Positions 54,501-59,856 of a stretch of 64,000 nucleotides of DNA are shown piece by piece. Each line of letters opens with the position of its first letter. The stretch's first letter is position 1. The notes under the pieces were generated by a model, which worked only from the letters and a program-made list of their open reading frames with translations, was not told the origin of the DNA and searched no databases. The position numbers were made by a program, and so were the translations under genes. This DNA comes from Channallabes apus (lineage: Eukaryota; Chordata; Actinopteri; Siluriformes; Clariidae): positions 8,971,001 through 9,035,000 of the forward strand of contig CM060112.1 in NCBI GenBank assembly GCA_030522415.1, read 5' to 3'.

Positions 54501-57170
54501 AGCATGCACTGCGCTCGACGACGACGTTGGAGCGTGCACTGCGCTCGTCGACGACGTTGGAGCGTGCACTGCGCTCGACGGCGAGGGAGCGTGCAGTGCG
54601 CTCGACTGCGGCGTGGGAGCGTGCAGTGCGCTCGACTGCGTCGTGGGAGCGTGCAGTGCGCTCGACTGCGTCGTGGGAGCGTGCAGTGCGCTCGACTGCG
54701 GCGTGGGAGCGTGCAGTGCGCTCGACTGCGGCGTGGGAGCGTGCAGTGCGCTCGACTGCGGCGTGGGAGCGTGCAGTGCGCTCGACTGCGGCGTGGGAGC
54801 GTGCAGTGCGCTCGACTGCGGCGTGGGAGCGTGCAGTGCGCTCGACTGCGGCGTGGGAGCGTGCAGTGCGCTCGACTGCGGCGTGGGAGCGTGCAGTGCG
54901 CTCGACTGCGGCGTGGGAGCGTGCAGTGCGCTCGACTGCGCCGTGGGAGCGTGCAGTGCGCTCGACTGCGGCGTGGGAGCGTGCAGTGCGCTCGACTGCG
55001 CCGTGGGAGCGTGCAGTGCGCTCGACTGCGGCGTGGGAGCGTGCAGTGCGCTCGACTGCGGCGTGGGAGCGTGCAGTGCGCTCGACTGCGGCGTGGGAGC
55101 GTGCACGGCGCTCGACTGCGGCGTGGGAGCGTGCACGGCGCTCGACTGCGGCGTTGGAGCGTGCACGGCGCTCGACTGCGGCGTTGGAGCGTGCACGGCG
55201 CTCGACTGCGGCGTTGGAGCGTGCACGGCGCTCGACTGCGGCGTTGGAGCGTGCACGGCGCTCGACTGCGGCGTTGGAGCGTGCACGGCGCTCGACGACA
55301 ACGTTGGAGCTTGTGCAGAGCTCAACGGCAGTGTTGGAGCGTGCACTGCGCTCGTGGACAACGTTGGAGCTTGCACTACGCTCGACGACAACGTTGGAGC
55401 TTGTGCAGAGCTCAACAGCAGTGTTGGGGCGTGCACGGCGCTCGACGACAACGTTGGAGCTTGTGCAGAGCTCAAGAGCAGTGTTGGAGCGTGCACTGCG
55501 CTCGACGACAACGTTGGAGCTTGTGCAGAGCTCAACGGCAGTGTTGGAGCGTGCACGGCGCTCGACGACAACGTTGGAGCTTGTGCAGAGCTCAACGGCA
55601 GTGTTGGGGCGTGCACTGCGCTCGACGACAACGTTGGAGCTTGTGCAGAGCTCAACAGCAGTGTTGGAGCATGCACTGCGCTCGACGACGACGTTGGAGC
55701 GTGCACTGCGCTCGTCGACGACGTTGGAGCGTGCACTGCGCTCGACTGCGCCGTGGGAGCGTGCAGTGCGCTCGACTGCGGCGTGGGAGCGTGCAGTGCG
55801 CTCGACTGCGGCGTGGGAGCGTGCAGTGCGCTCGACTGCGGCGTGGGAGCGTGCACGGCGCTCGACTGCGGCGTGGGAGCGTGCACGGCGCTCGACTGCG
55901 GCGTTGGAGCGTGCACGGCGCTCGACTGCGGCGTTGGAGCGTGCACGGCGCTCGACTGCGGCGTTGGAGCGTGCACGGCGCTCGACTGCGGCGTTGGAGC
56001 GTGCACGGCGCTCGACTGCGGCGTTGGAGCGTGCACGGCGCTCGACTGCGGCGTTGGAGCGTGCACGGCGCTCGACTGCGGCGTTGGAGCGTGCACGGCG
56101 CTCGACTGCGGCGTTGGAGCGTGCACGGCGCTCGACTGCGGCGTTGGAGCGTGCACGGCGCTCGACTGCGGCGTTGGAGCGTGCACGGCGCTCGACTGCT
56201 GCGTTGGAGCGTGCACGGCGCTCGACTGCGGCGTTGGAGCGTGCACGGCGCTCGACTGCGGCGTTGGAGCGTGCACGGCGCTCGACTGCGGCGTTGGAGC
56301 GTGCACGGCGCTCGACTGCTGCGTTGGAGCGTGCACGGCGCTCGACTGCGGCGTTGGAGCGTGCACGGCGCTCGTGCTGCATCGCTCGTGCACATCTTCC
56401 TCCGCGAGGGTTTTAGGCAGTGGCAGGAGTGGGAGTGCATCGTCCAGATCCAGGAGAGGAATCGCTTCCGGGATCACGGCCTGGTTCTCCCGAACCTGGA
56501 CGAGCTGCAGTTGGAGCTGCAGCACCTGCTCGCGCAGGTCCAGAATGCACTCCCGGTTGAACTCTGCCCACTGCCAGTAGAAGCCCCCCGCGCTGCCGTG
56601 TTGCAGCGGTGCACAATCCGCTGTGCTTAGCTCCGGCGGCGGGGATGGGGGAAACGCGTCCACGCTGGGTTCAGGCAGTGACCGAGGGAGGAGTGCATCG
56701 TCCAGATCCGGGAGGGCGATCGCTTCCGGGACTACAGGCTGGTTCTCCCGAACCTGGACGTACTGCAGTTGGAGCTGCAGCACCTGCTCGCGCAGGTCTC
56801 GAATGCACTCCTCATTGCGTTCTGCCCACTGCCTGTAGAACTCCTTCGTCTCCCCCTTGACTGCTTTCTCCTCCTGCCTTTCCGCCTCCTCGGCGTACCC
56901 GCAGTTCTCCCCGCTCTGCTCGAACCTTGCTTCGCCGTGTTCCTCGCTGTCCTCCAGCAAACTCTCCTGCTCCACCAATAAGCTGTACTCCCAGCTGTGG
57001 TACATCTCGTCCTCGCTGTCCGCTAGCCATTCCGCCAGCTCGCTAGAGATGGTGATCACGCCCCCGAAACTCGTCCCGGGGGGAACCTCCGCCATGCCAC
57101 TTGGTCGGTCTAGCTTTCTGTCATGATTTTTCCCCTTACTGTGTCTGCGTCGGGTGCGTGGTCGTGGCAT
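45576..57170 (-). CDS. Giant repetitive ORF (3864 codons) of element 2
   Basis: I do not recognise the protein. It starts in the 5' LTR with a basic head (MPRPRTRRRHSKGKNHDRK). Residues 30-110 are acidic (WLADSEDEMYHSWEY, EESLLED-like). A cassette of two predicted coiled coils follows (ECIRDLREQVLQLQLQ and ECILDLREQVLQLQLQ). Beyond that the protein is Ser/Ala/Pro/Thr-rich, with 10-residue repeats SAVHAPTPQS or SALHAPTPQS and 20-residue units of the type LLLSSAQAPTLSSSAVHAPT. The coiled-coil cassette recurs near residues 113, 1634 and 2697. The tail has SAEYAPTPPS repeats and ends LRRSIFWGVIL, stopping 5 nt inside the 3' LTR. There is no signal peptide, membrane segment or enzyme motif. The repeat unit lacks stops in every frame, so openness alone is weak evidence for translation. 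A structural or Gag-like role is only speculation. Confidence 0.6.
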   Translation of the reverse strand: MPRPRTRRRHSKGKNHDRKLDRPSGMAEVPPGTSFGGVITISSELAEWLADSEDEMYHSWEYSLLVEQESLLEDSEEHGEARFEQSGENCGYAEEAERQEEKAVKGETKEFYRQWAERNEECIRDLREQVLQLQLQYVQVRENQPVVPEAIALPDLDDALLPRSLPEPSVDAFPPSPPPELSTADCAPLQHGSAGGFYWQWAEFNRECILDLREQVLQLQLQLVQVRENQAVIPEAIPLLDLDDALPLLPLPKTLAEEDVHERCSTSAVHAPTPQSSAVHAPTQQSSAVHAPTPQSSAVHAPTPQSSAVHAPTPQSSAVHAPTQQSSAVHAPTPQSSAVHAPTPQSSAVHAPTPQSSAVHAPTPQSSAVHAPTPQSSAVHAPTPQSSAVHAPTPQSSAVHAPTPQSSAVHAPTPQSSAVHAPTPQSSAVHAPTPQSSAVHAPTPQSSALHAPTPQSSALHAPTPQSSALHAPTAQSSAVHAPTSSTSAVHAPTSSSSAVHAPTLLLSSAQAPTLSSSAVHAPTLPLSSAQAPTLSSSAVHAPTLPLSSAQAPTLSSSAVHAPTLLLSSAQAPTLSSSAVHAPTLLLSSAQAPTLSSSVVQAPTLSTSAVHAPTLPLSSAQAPTLSSSAVHAPTPQSSAVHAPTPQSSAVHAPTPQSSAVHAPTPQSSAVHAPTPQSSAVHAPTPQSSAVHAPTPQSSALHAPTPQSSALHAPTPQSSALHAPTAQSSALHAPTPQSSALHAPTAQSSALHAPTPQSSALHAPTPQSSALHAPTPQSSALHAPTPQSSALHAPTPQSSALHAPTPQSSALHAPTPQSSALHAPTPQSSALHAPTTQSSALHAPTTQSSALHAPTPQSSALHAPSPSSAVHAPTSSTSAVHAPTSSSSAVHAPTLLLSSAQAPTLSSSAVHAPTLLLSSAQAPTLSSSAVHAPTLPLSSAQAPTLSSSAVHAPTLLLSSAQAPTLSSSAVHAPTLLLSSAQAPTLSSSVVQAPTLSTSAVHSPTLPLSSAQAPTLSSSAMHAPTSSSAVHAPTSSSVVQAPTLSSNAVHAPTLLLSSAQAPTLSSSAVHAPTLLLSPAQAPTLSSSAVQAPTLSSSAVHAPTLLLSSAQAPTLSSSAVHAPTLLLSPAQAPTLSSSVVQAPTLSTSAVHAPKPLVSSAQAPTSSSSTVHAPTLLLSSAQAPTLSSSAVHAPTLLLSSAQAPTLSSSVVQAPTLSSSAVHAPTLLLSSAQAPTLSSSVVQAPTLSTSAVHAPTLPLSSAQAPTLSSSAVHAPTSSSAMHAPTSSSAVHAPTSSSVVQAPTLSSSAVHASTLLLSSAQAPTLSSSAVHAPTLSSSAVHAPTSSSAVHAPTLLLSSAQAPTLSSSAVHAPTLLLISAQAPTLSSSAVHAPTLLLSSAQAPTLSSSAVHAPTSSSVVQAPTLSSSAVHAPTLLLISAQAPTLSSSAVHAPTLLLSSAQAPTLSSSAVHAPTSSSVVQAPTLSTSAVHAPKPLVSSAQAPMSSSSAVHAPTLLLSSAQAPTLSSSAVHAPTLPLSSAQAPTLSSSTVHAPTLPLSSAQAPTLSSSAVTVPTQSSSSAQAPTSSSSSAQALTSSSSPAQAPTSSSSAAQALTSSSSSAQAPTSSSSPAQAPTPSSSAVHAPTQWAERNEECIRDLREQVLQLQLQYVQVRENQPVVPEAIALPDLDDALLPRSLPEPSADAFPPSPPPELSTADCAPLQHGSAGGFYWQWAEFNRECILDLREQVLQLQLQLVQVRENQAVIPEAIPLLDLDDALPLLPLPKTLAEEDVHERCSTSAVHAPTPQSSAVHASTPQSSAVHAPTPQSSAVHAPTPQSSAVHAPTQQSSAVHAPTPQSSAVHAPTPQSSAVHAPTPQSSAVHAPTPQSSAVHAPTPQSSAVHAPTPQSSAVHAPTPQSSAVHAPTPQSSAVHAPTPQSSAVHAPTPQSSAVHAPTPQSSAVHAPTPQSSALHAPTPQSSALHAPTPQSSALHAPTPQSSALHAPTPQSSALHAPTPQSSALHAPTPQSSALHAPTPQSSALHAPTPQSSALHAPTPQSSALHAPTSSTSAVHAPTSSSSAVHAPTLLLSSAQAPTLSSSAVHAPTLLLSSAQAPTLSSSVVQAPTLSTSAVHAPTLPLSSAQAPTLSSSAMHAPTSSSAVHAPTSSSVVQAPTLSSSAVHAPTLLLSSAQAPTLSSSAVHAPTLLLSPAQAPTLSSSAVQAPTLSSSAVHAPTLLLSSAQAPTLSSSAVHAPTLLLSPAQAPTLSSSVVQAPTLSTSAVHAPKPLVSSAQAPTSSSSTVHAPTLLLSSAQAPTLSSSAVHAPTLLLSSAQAPTLSSSVVQAPTLSSSAVHAPTLLLSSAQAPTLSSSVVQAPTLSTSPVHAPTLPLSSAQAPTLSSSAVHAPTSSSAMHAPTSSSAVHAPTSSSVVQAPTLSSSAVHASTLLLSSAQAPTLSSSAVHAPTLSSSAVHAPTSSSAVHAPTLLLSSAQAPTLSSSAVHAPTLLLISAQAPTLSSSAVHAPTLLLSSAQAPTLSSSAVHAPTSSSVVQAPTLSTSAVHAPKPLVSSAQAPMSSSSAVHAPTLLLSSAQAPTLSSSAVHAPTLPLSSAQAPTLSSSTVHAPTLPLSSAQAPTLSSSAVTVPTQSSSSAQAPTSSSSSAQALTSSSSPAQAPTSSSSAAQALTSSSSSAQAPTSSSSPAQAPTPSSSAVHAPTQWAERNEECIRDLREQVLQLQLQYVQVRENQPVVPEAIALPDLDDALLPRSLPEPSADAFPPSPPPELSTADCAPLQHGSAGGFYWQWAEFNRECILDLREQVLQLQLQLVQVRENQAVIPEAIPLLDLDDALPLLPLPKTLAEEDVHERCSTSAVHAPTPQSSAVHASTPQSSAVHAPTPQSSAVHAPTPQSSAVHAPTQQSSAVHAPTPQSSAVHAPTPQSSAVHAPTPQSSAVHAPTPQSSAVHAPTPQSSAVHAPTPQSSAVHAPTPQSSAVHAPTPQSSAVHAPTPQSSAVHAPTPQSSAVHAPTPQSSAVHAPTPQSSAVHAPTPQSSALHAPTPQSSALHAPTPQSSALHAPTPQSSALHAPTPQSSALHAPTPQSSALHAPTPQSSALHAPTPQSSALHAPTPQSSALHAPTPQSSALHAPTSSTSAVHAPTSSSSAVHAPTLLLSSAQAPTLSSSAVHAPTLPLSSAQAPTLSSSAVHAPTLPLSSAQAPTLSSSAVHAPTLLLSSAQAPTLSSSAVHAPTLLLSSAQAPTLSSSVVQAPTLSTSAVHAPTLPLSSAQAPTLSSSAMHAPTSSSAVHAPTSSSVVQAPTLSSSAVHAPTLLLSSAQAPTLSSSAVHAPTLLLSPAQAPTLSSSAVHAPTSSSVVQAPTLSTSAVHAPKPLVSSAQAPTSSSSTVHAPTLLLSSAQAPTLSSSAVHAPTLLLSSAQAPTLSSSVVQAPTLSSSAVHAPTLLLSSAQAPTLSSSVVQAPTLSTSAVHAPTLPLSSAQAPTLSSSAVHAPTLLLSSAQAPTLLSSAVHAPTLLLSSAQAPTLSSSAVHAPTSSSVVQAPTLSTSAVHAPKPLVSSAQAPMSSSSAVHAPTLLLSSAQAPTLSSSAVHAPTLPLSSAQAPTLSSSTVHAPTLPLSSAQAPTLSSSAVTVPTQSSSSAQAPTSSSSSAQALTSSSSPAQAPTSSSSAAQALTSSSSSAQAPTSSSSPAQAPTPSSTAEYAPTPPSSAEYAPTPPSSTEYAPTPPSSAEYAPTPPSSAEYAPTPPSSAEYAPTPPSSAEYAPTPPSSSAQAPTPLSSSAQAPTSSASSVHTPTPSSSAVHASMPSSSAVHAPTPSSSAVTALQWPSTSPAQPLPSMSPALSPSPLVREDKVEHWGGCPGPPVMLRRSIFWGVIL
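45581..45614 (-). other. Polypurine tract and preceding hairpin, element 2
   Basis: On the minus strand the hairpin ATGCTCC-GGA-GGAGCAT (45614-45598) is followed by ATTTTTTGGGGGGTGATAC up to the LTR. The tract is translated as the last residues of the giant ORF (FWGVIL). Confidence 0.7.
45581..49080 (-). repeat. Higher-order repeat module 3 and ORF tail
   Basis: The third module carries the pure 30-bp array at about 47800-48620. It then passes into the unique tail with about seven 30-bp units of SAEYAPTPPS type (45900-46110) and the C-terminal end. Confidence 0.85.
49081..52269 (-). repeat. Higher-order repeat module 2 of the giant ORF
   Basis: 3189 bp (1063 codons). It is nearly identical over long stretches to the neighbouring modules; anchors such as CACAATCCGCTGTGCTTAGC occur at the same position in each. 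The pure 30-bp array lies at about 51010-51800. Confidence 0.88.
52270..56832 (-). repeat. Higher-order repeat module 1 of the giant ORF
   Basis: 4563 bp (1521 codons), from one coiled-coil cassette to the next on the minus strand. Relative to module 2 it carries an additional internal duplication: the block near 54127-54600 recurs near 55299-55740. Long pure 30-bp arrays occupy about 54600-55290 and 55760-56360. Confidence 0.85.
57107..57117 (-). other. Self-complementary primer-binding site, element 2
   Basis: After the 5' LTR comes one G (57118) then AAAGCTAGACC on the minus strand. It does not begin TGG. Ten of the 11 nt are complementary to the predicted transcript start of this same element, and the position and one-G spacing match element 1. 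Confidence 0.65.
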
Positions 57171-57219
57171 GAATGCAGAGGAGGCGAGCTGACGGTTCGT
57201 TATTCTCTTTTATTAACAT
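57136..57219 (-). CDS. Upstream ORF overlapping the giant ORF start
   Basis: A 27-codon frame starts at ATG 57219-57217, downstream of the predicted RNA start, and stops at TAA 57138-57136. It overlaps the giant ORF's start (57170) in another frame. It would be met first by scanning ribosomes, so it could lower translation of the long ORF. No conserved peptide is claimed. Confidence 0.35.
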   Translation of the reverse strand: MLIKENNEPSARLLCIHATTTHPTQTQ

Positions 57220-57265
57220 AAAAGGGAAACAAAACACCAAACACAAACTCAACTTAACTACAACA

Positions 57266-57275
57266 AAAGCTAGAC
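57266..57275 (-). promoter_or_regulatory. Predicted RNA 5' end (R start), element 2
   Basis: On the minus strand GTCTAGCTTT begins 31 nt after the start of TTTAAATAG. It is the exact complement of 10 nt of the primer-binding site at 57107-57117. The start site is predicted from spacing and complementarity. Confidence 0.6.
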
Positions 57276-57333
57276 GCCTGACTGCTGTTCAGTCAGGCTA
57301 TTTAAACACAAACAAATCAACTAATAATTGGCT

Positions 57334-57375
57334 TACCTCGGTTCAGGTGAGCTTCTACGTCACCTGACCGAGGTG
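57334..57375 (-). promoter_or_regulatory. Promoter palindrome, element 2 upstream LTR
   Basis: TACCTCGGTTCAGGTGA faces TCACCTGACCGAGGTG across 9 bp, about 28 bp upstream of the TATA-like box on the minus strand. An identical copy is at 45444-45485 in the other LTR. It shares arms with the palindromes of element 1 and of both DIRS terminal repeats. Confidence 0.65.
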
Positions 57376-57475
57376 CACTCTGGGAACTGAAGTAAAACGC
57401 AAAACACAAACAAACTACAAAACGAAACGAAAAACGGGCGCTAGGCGCCCTCTAGGGGTTAACCGTCACAGAAAG

Positions 57476-57879
57476 GGGGAACCCTCAGTCTAATTTTGAT
57501 ACTACGAATTCCCTGATACTCAAAAAAAAAATTGTATAGCATTTTTTATAAATAACAAAAAATGCTGGCTTGTCTAACAAAACTGGAGTAGTCAACTTAG
57601 ATTGTGTTAATTAGTTGAAAACAATGTTTGGGATTCAAGCTTCATCAGTGGATCAGGAAAATAAGATATTTATAAGAAACTTATAAAACTAATTATTTTG
57701 ATTGCGTAAAGCTGCTTTGCGACAATGACAATTGTTAAAATCGCTATACAAATAAAATTGAATTGAATTGAATATTTATTAACCGATTTTCATAGCTTTC
57801 AGGTTGCACCCTTATCACCATAATAAAATTTGTAAATTCGATAAATACTACAATAAGGATGAAGCATACATTTTGGCAC
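57476..57879. other. Intergenic DNA between element 2 and a solo LTR
   Basis: AT-rich with an A-run near 57521. It contains one L2 tail, listed separately. Nothing else was recognised. Confidence 0.5.
57700..57773 (+). repeat. L2 LINE 3' tail (short)
   Basis: A 74-bp piece with GCGTAAAGCTGCTTTGCGAC, GCTATACAAATAAAATTG and a terminal AATTG run. It is the third copy of this tail in the window. Confidence 0.8.
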
Positions 57880-58415
57880 TGTGCGGTCATATTATTCCAC
57901 AAGTTTTGACGCGTATCGTTGTTTGATTATTTACTCACATCACGGAAGTCCAATGATCCTTGTCTCTCATTTAATTTTTCCAGCATCAAAGTATTCAACA
58001 CTTCGGACAGTTGTCTTGAGTAAATCCACTGTAGTTACAACAACCCAATCACTTTATCTGTAGGTCACAATCTTAAATCAAGTTTACAACATTATGTTAT
58101 CTTTTAGCTTACGTTTTCTTAGGTTGGATCACCTTTTCTTAAGGTCAAAAAGCTTGTGTTCTCCACAAGTTCCGCATCTAAATTGCAATTTTTTACAGTG
58201 ACATAGTCATGCAACTTCTGGACGTGTAACAGTGGAAACATCACAGACATTACACACAATACGGTTGTCATAAATGGATGCTTAACTAATAGCTTAATAC
58301 TAAATGAATAACTGATAAACTTGGTGATTAGTGCACAACCAACAAAATACAATAAAATGAAATAAAATAAAATAAACACAACAACAAATTCATAAATTAA
58401 AATATGGCTCTTACA
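57880..58415 (-). mobile_element. Solo LTR (same family as 24434-25015)
   Basis: This 536-bp insert starts TGTGCGGTCA and ends CTCTTACA. It has a perfect 5-bp duplication GGCAC (57875-57879 and 58416-58420). It matches the insert in L1 ORF2 along most of its length, with moderate divergence and small indels. The T-rich minus-strand start (TGTAAGAGCC) suggests minus orientation, but no RNA start or PBS can be seen. Confidence 0.8.
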
Positions 58416-59185
58416 GGCACCATAGTGAACACTGTAGTGAATACAAAAAAGAAAAAGACGCTGCAAGATGATAATTTCTCATTCTGCAGGAGATTTAAGG
58501 TCTATCATGTTTTAATGATTTAAGGTTTAGTCATGGCATACACAGGGTAAAAAGCTGGTTAGGGATTCTATTTATTCCTAATGCATAACACTTGTCTCTA
58601 TATGACAGATTTTACATTTCGGAATTTAGAGACAAGTGTTATGAATCAGAAAGTAATAGAATTCCCAACAAAGTCTTCACCCTTGGCCTGCCAAGACTTA
58701 CACCTCATATCCCTTGAATCTCCTGGTCAAAAAGAGAAATTGCCACCTGGTAACCCCTTTGACAAGACTCATATCTCTAGAATGCAAAATGTCCTTCCTT
58801 CATTCCCACCTCTTTTCTACAACATACATTCAGGTTTTCCTTCCTCCTTTTTCAACAGAGGGGATCTTGCTGAATATCTTCTCTTGCCATAGCACCACAT
58901 GCCCACTATATCCAATCCTTTCCACAATGCTGCAGACTATCAGACCATCTTATTAAACTGATGATGATGATGATGATGATGATGATAATGATGATCCTCA
59001 TCTGCATCTGGCCAGTTTACTGACCTAACCAAAAAGAAGGTTACGTAGCTGGTGGCATGTACAACACCCACGCACACCATAATACACACACACTCCAAAC
59101 AAAGTATTAACATGAACATCAAACTTGAAGTGACACCCAAGGCTGACCCAATTATCCTTGTTTACAATCTAAGGCCCTACAGAAC
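58416..59185. other. Intergenic DNA with hairpin and GAT repeat
   Basis: It holds a perfect 17-bp inverted repeat (58584-58600 and 58627-58643, loop 26 nt) and a (GAT)n tract at about 58961-58997. The frames here are short and unsupported. Confidence 0.5.
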
Positions 59186-59856
59186 TGTGAATGAATGTCT
59201 GGTTGCGTTTCGTGGGCACTGCCCCTTTAGACAATACCGGTAAGAATTTATAGAATGGTTTGTGTGCTGCCCCCATGAGGCAGAGACTGTGATTGTTTGT
59301 TTTTTGTCCTTTCTGACTTACCGTAGTTTGCCTTTACTTCTAGAAGTTTCATCAGTTCAGTTCAGAAGAAGTCGGTTTAGCTGTTGTTTTCCCTCTCTTA
59401 ACTTTTGTGAGTGCCTAAAGAACATATCTGTGAGTAAAAGTGATATTTGGTTGTAAAGCTGTGCATTTTGTGTTTTTGGTGAAATGTAAAATCTGTACAA
59501 TGTTAATTAAGTTTGCACAATGCTAATTACCAATGAAAATGCATTCAGTTTATATTTTTAGCCTTAACTATTTTATTTTATATAATTTGCAAATGTATCT
59601 ATTTTGATATAAAGGGTACAATTTTGTGTTTCAGTTTTACAGTATATTTCTTCAGTAAAGATCCTAATCTGAGAGACTTCCTTGCTGGGTATTTATTGAA
59701 GAGACTTGTTAGCCAACTGTCAAGCTAGGATCCGCATACTTCACTCTCTAGCGAGGACAGTATAGTAAAAAGATATCTACAGTCAGGCAGCCAAACAAAG
59801 GTTGACAACAGAAAACACAGCATTCTTCATACACTGAAGCAACATCCAGCAACAAA
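59186..59856 (+). mobile_element. Putative 5' LTR and leader of the BEL/Pao element
   Basis: The sequence directly upstream of the BEL/Pao frame begins TGTGAATGAATGTCTGG near 59186 and includes AATAAAG-like and T-rich signals up to about 59760. The second LTR is outside the window, so the boundaries cannot be checked and the call rests on position. Confidence 0.35.

Larger units (their letters stand above)
45229..57470 (-). mobile_element. 12.2-kb LTR retrotransposon with giant repeat ORF (element 2)
   Basis: The element has two 352-bp LTRs (45229-45580 and 57119-57470), TG/CA ends and a 5-bp duplication GAAAG (45224-45228 and 57471-57475). I count one difference between the LTRs. The whole 11.5-kb interior is one minus-strand open frame of low-complexity repeats. 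There is no gag, protease, RT or integrase. The primer site pairs with the predicted RNA 5' end rather than a tRNA. It therefore appears to be a recently mobilised non-autonomous element moved by another element's proteins. Its partner is not in this window. Confidence 0.88.
57119..57470 (-). repeat. Element 2 upstream LTR (promoter copy)
   Basis: In minus order it contains the promoter palindrome (57375-57334), TTTAAATAG (57306-57298), an inverted repeat GCCTGACTG/CAGTCAGGC (57300-57277), the predicted RNA start (57275), an AATAAAA signal (around 57215) and the start codon of the giant ORF (57170). It thus supplies promoter, polyadenylation signal and the first 17 codons. Confidence 0.92.

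Noticed and set aside
45576..57170. Host mucin or proteoglycan gene
   Set aside because: The frame starts and ends inside LTRs that are bounded by a 5-bp target duplication. There is no signal peptide and there are no introns, so it belongs to the retroelement.
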